A stretch of 34,435 bases of DNA from Nitrososphaeria archaeon (GTDB taxonomy: Archaea; Thermoproteota; Nitrososphaeria; Geothermarchaeales; JDFR-13): contig JALTTZ010000029.1 in the NCBI GenBank assembly GCA_027047855.1, forward strand, positions 1-34,435, in the 5' to 3' direction. The notes under the pieces were generated by a model. It was given only the letters and a program-made list of their open reading frames with translations, ran no database searches and had not been told where the DNA came from. The position numbers and the translations under genes are program-made. Every line of letters starts with the position of its first letter. The first letter of the stretch is position 1. This document shows positions 1 to 8,457 of the stretch, piece after piece.

Positions 1-55
1 TAACACTGTTAATTAAATAATTAACCAATTAATATTATATAATTTTATACTACAA

Positions 56-1324
56 ATGTTTGATATAGTTGGTGATGGTATGTTCGATCCAAAAGTGATT
101 AGGAAAGATTTTCCCATATTGAGTAGAAAGGTCAAGGGCAAACGGCTCATATATTTTGATAATGCTGCTACCAGTCAAAAACCTATACAGGTAATCGAGG
201 CTGTTGCTAACTATTATAAATATTATAATAGTAATGTGCATAGGGCTGTTCATACTCTCTCTCAAGAGGCCTCTCAGAAGTACGAGGATGCTCATGAGGT
301 CGTGGCTCGATTTATCGGTGCGGATAGCTATAGGGAAATTGTGTTCGTGAAGAACGCAACCGAGGGTACGAATTTAGTTGCTTATTCATTGGGTTTACAT
401 GAATTTAGTGAAGGTGATGAAGTTATCGTTACTTTAATGGATCATCATAGTAATATCGTTCCATGGCATATTATATCCAAGGTTAAAGGTATAAAAATAT
501 ATACTGTTGGGATAGATGAAGAAGGGAAGATAGATCTGGATGATTTAGCAAGTAAACTAAGTAGCCGAACCAAGATCGTTTGTGTTCCCCATGTTTCAAA
601 TGTCCTTGGTACTATAAATGATGTTAAGACGATCGCTAAGATGGCTCATGAGGTCGGTGCATATATCTTGGTTGATGGGGCTCAGTCTGTGCCTCATATG
701 CCAGTTAATGTAAAGTCATTGGATGTTGATTTTCTAGTTTTTTCAGGTCATAAGATGTTGGGTCCCATGGGTATAGGGGTTCTATATGGTAAGGAAGAGG
801 TTTTGGAGGATATGGAGCCGTTCTTAGGTGGAGGAGACATGATTAGTAGTGTTTCTGCTAGGCTCGAGGGCGGGTTCAGTGTTAAATACAATGATTTACC
901 TTGGAAGTTTGAGGCGGGAACTCCTAATGTGGCTGGTGCGGTGGGCTTGATGGAGGCAATTAAATATTTGGATAATCTGGGTATGGATAATGTTCATGCT
1001 TATGAACGGGATTTAGTCAAGTATACCTTGGAGTTAATGGAGGAGCTGGAAGGCGTCGAGATTTACGGGCCGATGAACCCCAATTCTAGAAGTGGAGTAG
1101 TTGCATTTAATATTGTGGGATTGGGTGGTCATGAGACTGCATCGCTTTTGGATGATTATGGGATCATGGTGAGGAGTGGGCATCATTGCGCGCAACCTTT
1201 ACATGAGTATTATAATATATCTAATTCAGCCAGAGCCAGTTATTACATTTATAATTTAAAGGAGGAAATAGACATATTTATTGAGGCCCTGAGAGATATA
1301 TTGGTGATATCTAGTGAATTATAG
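56..1324 (+). CDS. sufS: Cysteine desulfurase, SufS/CsdA class (class-V aminotransferase)
   Basis: FDNAATSQKP N-terminus, DHHSNIVPW, PLP-lysine motif FSGHKMLGPMGIGVLYG, catalytic Cys motif RSGHHCAQPLH. Internal ATG at 80 is an alternative start. Confidence 0.95.
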   Translation: MFDIVGDGMFDPKVIRKDFPILSRKVKGKRLIYFDNAATSQKPIQVIEAVANYYKYYNSNVHRAVHTLSQEASQKYEDAHEVVARFIGADSYREIVFVKNATEGTNLVAYSLGLHEFSEGDEVIVTLMDHHSNIVPWHIISKVKGIKIYTVGIDEEGKIDLDDLASKLSSRTKIVCVPHVSNVLGTINDVKTIAKMAHEVGAYILVDGAQSVPHMPVNVKSLDVDFLVFSGHKMLGPMGIGVLYGKEEVLEDMEPFLGGGDMISSVSARLEGGFSVKYNDLPWKFEAGTPNVAGAVGLMEAIKYLDNLGMDNVHAYERDLVKYTLELMEELEGVEIYGPMNPNSRSGVVAFNIVGLGGHETASLLDDYGIMVRSGHHCAQPLHEYYNISNSARASYYIYNLKEEIDIFIEALRDILVISSEL

Positions 1325-1577
1325 GAAGTATATTAAGAAGATTGAGAAGTTGTGTGGGGAGAAGAAAGGGTTTATGGTATTATTTAAAGATGAATTGTAT
1401 GAGGAGGCTCTTTTCCCTGTTTATAAGAAACTAAATATATCAAATATTAAGCCTCTAGTTCGTGTAAAAAAGGACGGTCTAGAGATTAACATATTCAAAA
1501 CGGGGAAAATTATCGTGAAGGGTCTGGATGATGAAGGTGATTTGTGGCGTTTATTGGATGCTTTATATGGAAGGTAG
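1314..1577 (+). CDS. Small conserved hypothetical protein overlapping the 3' end of sufS
   Basis: 87 aa ORF, GTG start overlapping the sufS stop by 11 nt, no recognised motif. Confidence 0.6.
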   Translation: MNYRKYIKKIEKLCGEKKGFMVLFKDELYEEALFPVYKKLNISNIKPLVRVKKDGLEINIFKTGKIIVKGLDDEGDLWRLLDALYGR

Positions 1578-1728
1578 GCTTAATAATTAGGGAATATTGA
1601 TATTCGAATGTTTTTGACTATATAGTTTATACTAAGAGTTATTTTATTGGATATTTTTCATAAAATTCGTTTAAGATATGTTCTGTTGTTCAATTTGTTA
1701 GTCCTTTCTTGGATGGGAGGTGGTTGGT

Positions 1729-2871
1729 TTGAGGATTCTTGTTATTGGTGCTGGTTTGGTTGGTTCTGTTATTGTTAAGGATTTAGCTAGGTTTTATAGG
1801 GATGTAGATAAGATAATCGTGGGGGATATTGATCTAGATAAGGCTTTGGCTTTAGAGAAATATGATAATAGGATTGAAGGGATTCGATTGGATGTTCGTG
1901 ATATAGATGCGGTTAAGAGGATTTTGGATAAGGTGGATTGTGTGGTTAATGCTACTTATTATGGTTTGGCTAAATATGTTCTTGATGCGGCGCTTGAAAC
2001 CAAGACTCCTTATCTTGATTTAGGTAGTTCGCAGTATGGCTATGATGAGAAGTTTAAGGAGGTAGGGGTTCCAGCTATGATTGACGTGGGTGGGGCTCCA
2101 GGTCTAATTAATATGTTGGCGAAGTATCTAGTTGAAGATTTGGATGTAGTTGACTACATACATTTATATGATGTCAATAAGGAAGTTAATCCACCTTATA
2201 GGGAGAATCCTATTAGGTGGAAGTATTCTGTGGAGACTGTTTTGGATGAGGCAACTATGGATGCTGTGGTTTATAGGGAGGGTGAGTTTGTTAAGGTACC
2301 GCCTTTTTCTGGGATGGAGGAGAGGTTTTTTCCTGAACCTATAGGTGTGTCCAAGGTATTTATGATCTTTCATCCAGAGGTTATCACTCTTGCTGAGACT
2401 TATAGAGATAAGGGTGTGAAGGAGGTTTGGTACAAGATCGATGCATTTAATTTGCCTTGGGAGGAGGGGATGAGGTGGAAGTTGATAGCTGACTTAGGTC
2501 TTGCTGGGAAGGAGCCAATAGAAGTTAATGGAGTTAAGGTCTCTCCCCGGAGTGTTTTGTTGGATTTGTTAAAACGGCTTGACTTGTCGTTTGATGGTTG
2601 GTCCGGTTATGAGATGCTCCAAGCAGTGGTAGCTGGTGTTAAGAACGGTGAGTATAATGTAAAGAGTGCAACGGCGATTGCGAAGGTTAGCTGGGACACG
2701 GGGTCCTTATTGACGGCTGTTCCTGCATCCATAGTGGCTTATTGGCTAGCTAAGGGCGTTATTAATGAAGCGGGTGCTCATCCAGTTGAGAGGGTTTTGG
2801 ATGCAGGGATGTTCTTTAATGAGTTGTCTAAACGTAGAATTCAGATTATAGTACGTGATGAAAAAGACTGA
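1729..2871 (+). CDS. Saccharopine dehydrogenase-like NAD(P)-binding oxidoreductase
   Basis: Rossmann motif LRILVIGAGLVGSVIVKDL, CVVNATYYGL, MIDVGGAPGLINMLAKYL. ORF track starts at GTG 1720; TTG 1729 preceded by gggaggtgg looks like a better start. Confidence 0.85.
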   Translation: MRILVIGAGLVGSVIVKDLARFYRDVDKIIVGDIDLDKALALEKYDNRIEGIRLDVRDIDAVKRILDKVDCVVNATYYGLAKYVLDAALETKTPYLDLGSSQYGYDEKFKEVGVPAMIDVGGAPGLINMLAKYLVEDLDVVDYIHLYDVNKEVNPPYRENPIRWKYSVETVLDEATMDAVVYREGEFVKVPPFSGMEERFFPEPIGVSKVFMIFHPEVITLAETYRDKGVKEVWYKIDAFNLPWEEGMRWKLIADLGLAGKEPIEVNGVKVSPRSVLLDLLKRLDLSFDGWSGYEMLQAVVAGVKNGEYNVKSATAIAKVSWDTGSLLTAVPASIVAYWLAKGVINEAGAHPVERVLDAGMFFNELSKRRIQIIVRDEKD

Positions 2872-2914
2872 AAAATTATCTTATTAAAATTATATCTGTC
2901 ACCATTATTTTTTA

Positions 2915-3799
2915 TTGATGAGAACTGTTGAGGTTATTGGTCACGGTTCACTACCTTTTATAACTAGTGTAACAAGTGGTTATGCTGCGTCGATGGGCAT
3001 AGATATCCCCCTACGGGTTGTGGCTAGTTTTACTGACAAGGCGGGAGAGATTGAGTTTATCATTAAGGGTGAGTGGGATAGAGATACTAAGTTGATTAAT
3101 CAAGTTAGGAAGGCTTTTCTGCACAGATATCTCTCGAAAGTTAAGGGTAAAGGGATCCAAATAGAGATTGATTCTAAAATTCCTCCTGGAATAGGTTTGA
3201 AGAGTGGTGCTGCTGTGTCTGTGTATGCGGTTTTGGCTGCTACTCAGCTTCTTGAGCTTTCTTTCTCTGAGAATGATATAATTCATCATGCATTGAATAT
3301 ATCTAAAGCTGTGGGCGGTCTATATTCGGCGTCTCTTGATGGTATTTATGCTTCGCTGAAGGGTGGCGTTGTCTATACTGATAATATGGGTGGTAGAGTC
3401 ATTTCTTGGTACACGGGTGTTCCAGATACATATGTTATTATTGGTTATAGAAATACCTCAAGGGTCGACTTGATATCGAGGATGAGAGAGATTAGACGGT
3501 ATGGTGAACTATTCAAGAAAATCTTTGATGTGGGTCAGAAGGGGGGGCATCTTAAAGCGGCCACTCTAAATGGGATATTATTTTCCATACTGGGGAATCT
3601 AGATTATGAGACCCTAGTAGAGACCTTGACAGAAGGAGCCGTGGCTGCTTGTATAGCCGGTACTGGGCCAAGTATATGTATATTTGTTAGGGAGAGTGAT
3701 CTCAACAAGTTTAGTGAGTTATTGAGAGAAAAGGGTTACAAGACTCTTGTGACGCGGCCTACAGCTAGGGGCTACTCATTTAAAGTAATGGAGGAATAG
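2915..3799 (+). CDS. aroK: Archaeal-type shikimate kinase (GHMP kinase superfamily)
   Basis: GHMP motif PPGIGLKSGAAVSVYAVLAATQLL, C-terminal AACIAGTGPSICIFV; size 294 aa. TTG 2915 or ATG 2918 start. Confidence 0.8.
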   Translation: MMRTVEVIGHGSLPFITSVTSGYAASMGIDIPLRVVASFTDKAGEIEFIIKGEWDRDTKLINQVRKAFLHRYLSKVKGKGIQIEIDSKIPPGIGLKSGAAVSVYAVLAATQLLELSFSENDIIHHALNISKAVGGLYSASLDGIYASLKGGVVYTDNMGGRVISWYTGVPDTYVIIGYRNTSRVDLISRMREIRRYGELFKKIFDVGQKGGHLKAATLNGILFSILGNLDYETLVETLTEGAVAACIAGTGPSICIFVRESDLNKFSELLREKGYKTLVTRPTARGYSFKVMEE

Positions 3800-3875
3800 C
3801 TTCAAAATTTTTTGATATCCTTTTGAATCTTCAATCAAAGAGTTGTTTTATAAGGTTTTGGCTTCTGCTTCTTGA

Positions 3876-5126
3876 TTGATGACGATTCAAATTGGCTTCC
3901 GTGATGTTGAGGACGCCGGATTTGAGGTCGGTTGGGATTTACTTAGTAAAGGGACGATAGTTGTAGGTAAATATGATGAGCCATCGATTATTGATATTAT
4001 TGAGCTGGCTACTTCAAATTCTATCCATCCTGTTCTATTTGACTTTAGGGGATCGTGGTTCGATGTTGATATAGGGGTTCCTGATGTCGCGAGATACGTC
4101 ATAGGCATAGATATTCCTTTTAATATTTTGATTCCTCCTAAAGGTATCCGCGTAGACTTGTATTTCGATTTGGTAGTTGATTCACTTATTATTGTGTATA
4201 AGATTCTGGGCCAGTCTAGACTCGAGTGGAGGCAAGGTTTTGTGGATATTATGCGTAGATTATATGATCGGGAGGGTTATGTTAATAATGAATTGGTTAT
4301 ATCTGAATTGGAGATCTTAAGAAATGAAGCTAGCGGATTTGATAAACATATGTATTCAATACTGTATAGCTTCTTAAGATACTTGATTTACAGTGGTGCC
4401 TCAAAGAAAATATTTGGTAGTGATGAGCCTTTCGATTATGAAGCCTTAATAAAATATCCAAGTATAATTAATTACTCTTTTACAGGAAATTTCTATTCCT
4501 CTCTCTTTCTTTATGTGGTATCTATCTTTGCTAGCCTACTTTATTCGATTAGCCGTCTAAATATCTTCTTCTGCGGCGATTTTTATATGCCGCACTTAAG
4601 TGCTCTACATATGGATATTCTTATGTCTTCCCTGGAGACTATGTATAATGTTATCCATTTCTATTCGTTGCCTTCAAGGGATGTGGTAGTTCCTTACTAC
4701 AATGTAGTGATTGATAATAGGTTGTTAAGTAAACTGTGGAGGAGGGTTAGGCTCAATCCGTTACTATTTGACGATTACTCTACTCACCACTTAGTTAGCG
4801 TGGGGCGTCTTATTCCAATTAGGATTGAGCGCATCGTGAGGAGGTACCTGACTCATATACCCTCCCCTCCCAAGGATATAGATGACTATAAGCCCCCCAG
4901 TTCCTTAATACAGAATATTTTATCTAAGGTTAGGGATTTGGGTGGAGTAGGGTTGGAGGGATTATATATGTATTTTCGGGAGTGGGATAGGGGAGATGTT
5001 TATATGGCTGTTGAGTGGCTGTGGAGGAATGGGTTTTTAAGGAAAGAATACATGGGCAATAGACCTGTGTATAAGGTCACTATTAAGGGGCTTATGAAGT
5101 TAAGGGAAGGTGGGGGTAATGGTTGA
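3876..5126 (+). CDS. Divergent HerA/DUF87-like ATPase-fold protein with degenerate Walker A, plus C-terminal winged helix
   Basis: GWDLLSKGTIVVGKYDEPSI...VLFDFRGSWFDV...DIPFNILIPPKGI...YKILGQSRLEWRQGFVDIMRRLYDREG follows the motif order of HerA/DUF87 ATPases (P-loop, DPHGEW-like strand, fNPL, LLxRALxxLYexrG) but the P-loop GxxGSGKS is absent. wHTH-like tail EGLYMYFREWDRGDVYMAVEWLWRNGFLRKE. Confidence 0.5.
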   Translation: MMTIQIGFRDVEDAGFEVGWDLLSKGTIVVGKYDEPSIIDIIELATSNSIHPVLFDFRGSWFDVDIGVPDVARYVIGIDIPFNILIPPKGIRVDLYFDLVVDSLIIVYKILGQSRLEWRQGFVDIMRRLYDREGYVNNELVISELEILRNEASGFDKHMYSILYSFLRYLIYSGASKKIFGSDEPFDYEALIKYPSIINYSFTGNFYSSLFLYVVSIFASLLYSISRLNIFFCGDFYMPHLSALHMDILMSSLETMYNVIHFYSLPSRDVVVPYYNVVIDNRLLSKLWRRVRLNPLLFDDYSTHHLVSVGRLIPIRIERIVRRYLTHIPSPPKDIDDYKPPSSLIQNILSKVRDLGGVGLEGLYMYFREWDRGDVYMAVEWLWRNGFLRKEYMGNRPVYKVTIKGLMKLREGGGNG

Positions 5127-6111
5127 TAGGTTTATTATTCGTAGTATTCCTAAAGTGAATGTTTTGTTTGGAGGTGGTTTGCCAAGGGAAAGTATGGTGC
5201 ATATTTATGGTCCATTTCAGAGTGGGAAAACATTCCTTATTTATCAACTGCTTTATGAACTGGTTTACCAGGGATTGGGTAATGCATTATATATCGATAC
5301 TGAGGCCTCATTTAGAAGCAATTTCTCCGATGAACTCACTATGAGGTTCGCTAAGCGTTTCGGTTCGGGAGTTAAGATTTCGGATGTACTTATTACGAGG
5401 GGTGTTTTAAAGAGGGGTGGTAAGAAGGTTAGGCTAAGCGATTTTAAGAAGGAGTTGGCCGCGGTACTGGATGATCTAGAGTACGTTTATGATCTAGAAG
5501 ATTTGTCGGATGCGGTTAAGTTCTTTGTACGTAGTATTGATTTGTATAGTGAGGAGCGTGGTAAGCGATTAATCTATCTATTAGATAATGTGGATATAGG
5601 GAGTATGCTTAGGTTACTTGATATAGATGCGGAGGTGGAGAGAAAGGGGGGTAAAACAGAGGTAAAGATAAAGGGCTTGTCTGACCCGATTACCAGTCCT
5701 TTATCTAAGTTTATCAGGAAATATAAAATTAGTTTTCTTGTTGTAGATAGTTTAGGGATGCTTGTTAAGGGACTTGCAATCTCACTTTCCGATTTGCCTG
5801 CTAGGGCGGTGGTGACTAATTTAATCGTAGGTGGTTTGATTAGGTTGGCTAGCTCGTACAAGTTGGTTGTCATCGCGACTAATCATGAGAGTAAAAATCC
5901 TACTGGGAAGGGGTTCCACTCTTTTTATGGTGGGAACGCGATCGGCTACGGCTTCAAATTTTCGTTATATTTGTCTAAGATAGGGAGGGGTAAAAGAAGG
6001 TTGGTTGCTGAAAGGTCTCCATTACTGCCGGAATATACTCATTATGTAGATTTGGAGATTAAGGAGGATGGTTTTTATGAGATTAGGGAGTCTGCTGAGG
6101 AAGGCGACTAG
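5110..6111 (+). CDS. RadB/RecA-superfamily ATPase with a large insertion between Walker A and Walker B
   Basis: GGGLPRESMVHIYGPFQSGKTFLIYQLL (Walker A), NALYIDTEASFR, Walker B FLVVDSLGML, L2-like VIATNHE, GGNAIGYGFKFSLYL; overlaps the preceding gene by 17 nt. Confidence 0.8.
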   Translation: MGVMVDRFIIRSIPKVNVLFGGGLPRESMVHIYGPFQSGKTFLIYQLLYELVYQGLGNALYIDTEASFRSNFSDELTMRFAKRFGSGVKISDVLITRGVLKRGGKKVRLSDFKKELAAVLDDLEYVYDLEDLSDAVKFFVRSIDLYSEERGKRLIYLLDNVDIGSMLRLLDIDAEVERKGGKTEVKIKGLSDPITSPLSKFIRKYKISFLVVDSLGMLVKGLAISLSDLPARAVVTNLIVGGLIRLASSYKLVVIATNHESKNPTGKGFHSFYGGNAIGYGFKFSLYLSKIGRGKRRLVAERSPLLPEYTHYVDLEIKEDGFYEIRESAEEGD

Positions 6112-6421
6112 GTTCCTATTGTTTCTCTCGACGGTATACTTCATTTCATATGGTATACTTTATAAAGTAGGTGATTCAGTGCTGGGGGAATCCCTATCAA
6201 TATTTACTATTATATTAATTTTTATGACGTTTTATTATCCTCTGTTTTTTCCGAGAAGACTGTATGCTGTTTGCTTAATATCTATAGTGCTCTTAGTTTA
6301 CAATATGTGGTTAGCCATTTTGGTTGTTACTGTTTCTCTTATTAATTTGGTTGGTTGGCATAGCCTTGCCAACATTATACTTTTTATTAAGCATGTTCTA
6401 CGGAGGCTTAAGGGTGAATAA
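6068..6421 (+). CDS. Small membrane protein, probably about 4 transmembrane helices
   Basis: Hydrophobic segments FLLFLSTVYFISYGILY, LSIFTIILIFMTFYYPLFF, LYAVCLISIVLLVYNMWLAILVVTVSLINLV; overlaps the RadB-like CDS by 44 nt (less if ATG 6077 is used). Confidence 0.7.
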   Translation: MVFMRLGSLLRKATRFLLFLSTVYFISYGILYKVGDSVLGESLSIFTIILIFMTFYYPLFFPRRLYAVCLISIVLLVYNMWLAILVVTVSLINLVGWHSLANIILFIKHVLRRLKGE

Positions 6422-6424
6422 AGA

Positions 6425-7234
6425 TTGGTCAGCGCATTTGAGTTAAGGGAGTTTATTGACTCGGCGATGAATAGTTCCAAAGTATTAAATATAATGATGT
6501 ACCTTTTCGATTGGAAATTTATATTCCGTTTAGAGTACGTTGATGCAGCGGGAAGAAAATTCAAGTATGTATTTCCTAAGTCGATATCTTCGGTTGATAG
6601 TCTCCTAATGTTTAAAGATATGAGATTGATGAGCTCAAGTAGGTTAACCCTCTCGCTAGGGGAGGTTTTAATATATAATGTTATTCGTGTGAGGGGTAAG
6701 CAAATTTGGGGTGTATATAAAGCCAAGGTCTCTAGTGGAGGTTTGGGAATTAAGTTTTTCAAGAATAAACTTTTGTCTTGGGGTTTTGTGCCTAAGACTA
6801 GGACCACGCATTACAACTCTTCTCCTTTAAGGATTCGTGTTTCTTTAATCCTGCCATTTGATATAGAGGGATTTATCGAGTTTTATCGATATTTACCATC
6901 CCCAAGGGGGATATCCAAAGAACTGTTCAATAAGATGATGGATTATTTACGTAACTCTCGGAGGAAGCTTTATCCGATCCTCTTGACTCCAAGGCCCCCG
7001 ATTAAGTTGGCTGGGGCAGCTCTTTTTAAATATCTGACCTATAATTCTCCATTTAATAATCCAGATCTATATCTGGGGGGTTACAAGACCCAAGATATTG
7101 TTTTTATAACGTCGCCTGACTTATACTGGGGTGATATAGAGGCTTCTGAATTGGTGGCAGTTGATATAGAGCCGTTGATTGGCAGTTATATAGATGTTAA
7201 AGATGGTTCCTTTGTATGTAACCTAATGATTTAA
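6425..7234 (+). CDS. Hypothetical protein, last gene of the HerA-like/RadB-like cassette
   Basis: 269 aa ORF from TTG 6425, 3 nt after the membrane-protein stop; no recognised family. Confidence 0.65.
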   Translation: MVSAFELREFIDSAMNSSKVLNIMMYLFDWKFIFRLEYVDAAGRKFKYVFPKSISSVDSLLMFKDMRLMSSSRLTLSLGEVLIYNVIRVRGKQIWGVYKAKVSSGGLGIKFFKNKLLSWGFVPKTRTTHYNSSPLRIRVSLILPFDIEGFIEFYRYLPSPRGISKELFNKMMDYLRNSRRKLYPILLTPRPPIKLAGAALFKYLTYNSPFNNPDLYLGGYKTQDIVFITSPDLYWGDIEASELVAVDIEPLIGSYIDVKDGSFVCNLMI

Positions 7235-7244
7235 GTTTGTATAA

Positions 7245-7886
7245 TTACCGCTGTATTCTTTTGATTGATCCAAATATTAGTCCGATGATGAATCCTCCGA
7301 TGTGGGCCCAGTAAGCTACTGGCAAGTCAATTAATGCCACAATAGTTATTGATGCAAATATGGCTTGCATAATAAACCAAATGAATATGTAAAATACTGC
7401 TCTTATCTCTACGATTCTGTAAAAGTAGTAGCCTAGTGGTATTAGGGTTAATATTTTTGCGTTAGGAAATAAGACTAGATAGGCTCCAAGTATGCCAGAC
7501 ACGGCTCCCGAAGCACCTATAGCTACAATATAGGGGTTTGCCGAAGTTATCGTGAAGAGGATTGAACCGAAAATTCCTGACATGAAATATAGAATAAGGA
7601 ATGCTGGTCTTCCTAGTCTGTCTTCAACGTTGTCCCCAAATATCCAAAGGAACCACATGTTTCCTATCAAGTGCTCCGCTCCACCGTGCAGGAACATGGA
7701 TGTTATCAATGTTTCCAGTCTAGTCATCTTATAAATGTAGACTGGTCTGAAGCCGTATGTCTCCACGATAGCTTCGTAATTTGGACTTAGGAGGGTATAG
7801 ATGAAGACTATTATGTTCAATACGACTAGCAATCTTGTCAAGATTGGTGTTTTCTCAGCTTTATTTATATCTTTTAATGGGAACAT
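7245..7886 (-). CDS. Rhomboid family intramembrane serine protease
   Basis: GGAEHLIGNMWFLWIFGDNVEDRLG, catalytic Ser motif AIGASGAVSGILGAY, catalytic His in YWAHIGGFIIGLIFG. Confidence 0.93.
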   Translation of the reverse strand: MFPLKDINKAEKTPILTRLLVVLNIIVFIYTLLSPNYEAIVETYGFRPVYIYKMTRLETLITSMFLHGGAEHLIGNMWFLWIFGDNVEDRLGRPAFLILYFMSGIFGSILFTITSANPYIVAIGASGAVSGILGAYLVLFPNAKILTLIPLGYYFYRIVEIRAVFYIFIWFIMQAIFASITIVALIDLPVAYWAHIGGFIIGLIFGSIKRIQR

Positions 7887-7976
7887 TCCTAACCCTTTTT
7901 GTGTTAACTGTTAGGTTATGTTAATAGTATTTAATACATCTAACTCATAAATTCTAGGTTTTCATTTTAGTTATGT

Positions 7977-8450
7977 ATGAAAAGTATTTCTTATGTGCCT
8001 TTCTACAAAGGATCATTAGAAATCGTCTACGAGGATTATGTAATTTTTGGTGTTAGGTATCTGCATATGGTAAAGCTTAGGAAGAATCTTGAGGATGAAG
8101 TTCCTAGCATGTTTGTTCGTTATGCAGGGGGTCGGGAGGTTTCTTTTAATGAACTGGTCCTAGCAAAGGGTCTGGGTTCACAGTTCGATTATAATGTATG
8201 GAGGGCTGCTAGGTCGATTCCATATGGGGAAGTTAGGAGTTATGGATGGTTGGCAGAGAAGGTGGGTGGTAAACGGTATTCAAGGGCCGTGGCCATGTCT
8301 CTCTCTAGGAATCCTTTTCTTATTGTTGTGCCTTGCCATAGGGTTATCAGAAGTAATGGTGGTTTGGGTGGCTTTTCGTCTGAGGGTGGGTTGGAGCTTA
8401 AAAAGTATATGCTTGGTTTGGAAAATGCCCTCCGATATGTAAAAATATAA
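7977..8450 (+). CDS. ogt: Methylated-DNA--protein-cysteine methyltransferase
   Basis: VWRAARSIPYGEVRSYGWLAEKVG and active-site VVPCHRVIRSNGGLGGFSS. Confidence 0.93.
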   Translation: MKSISYVPFYKGSLEIVYEDYVIFGVRYLHMVKLRKNLEDEVPSMFVRYAGGREVSFNELVLAKGLGSQFDYNVWRAARSIPYGEVRSYGWLAEKVGGKRYSRAVAMSLSRNPFLIVVPCHRVIRSNGGLGGFSSEGGLELKKYMLGLENALRYVKI

Positions 8451-8457
8451 GGTTGTT

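Noticed and set aside
50-295. Antisense ORF 50..295 and the many similar antisense or out-of-frame ORFs in the track (e.g. 5574..5873, 12712..13200, 31153..31638)
   Set aside because: They lie wholly inside strongly supported CDSs on other frames or strands and have no recognisable domains; consistent with AT-rich chance ORFs.
3541-3547. G7 homopolymer in the shikimate kinase gene
   Set aside because: Reading frame is continuous across it (QKGGHL); no evidence for frameshifting or pseudogenisation.
6298-6807. Antisense 169-aa ORF across the membrane-protein/orphan junction
   Set aside because: Longer than most chance ORFs, but it conflicts with two + strand genes in tight operon spacing and shows no motif.
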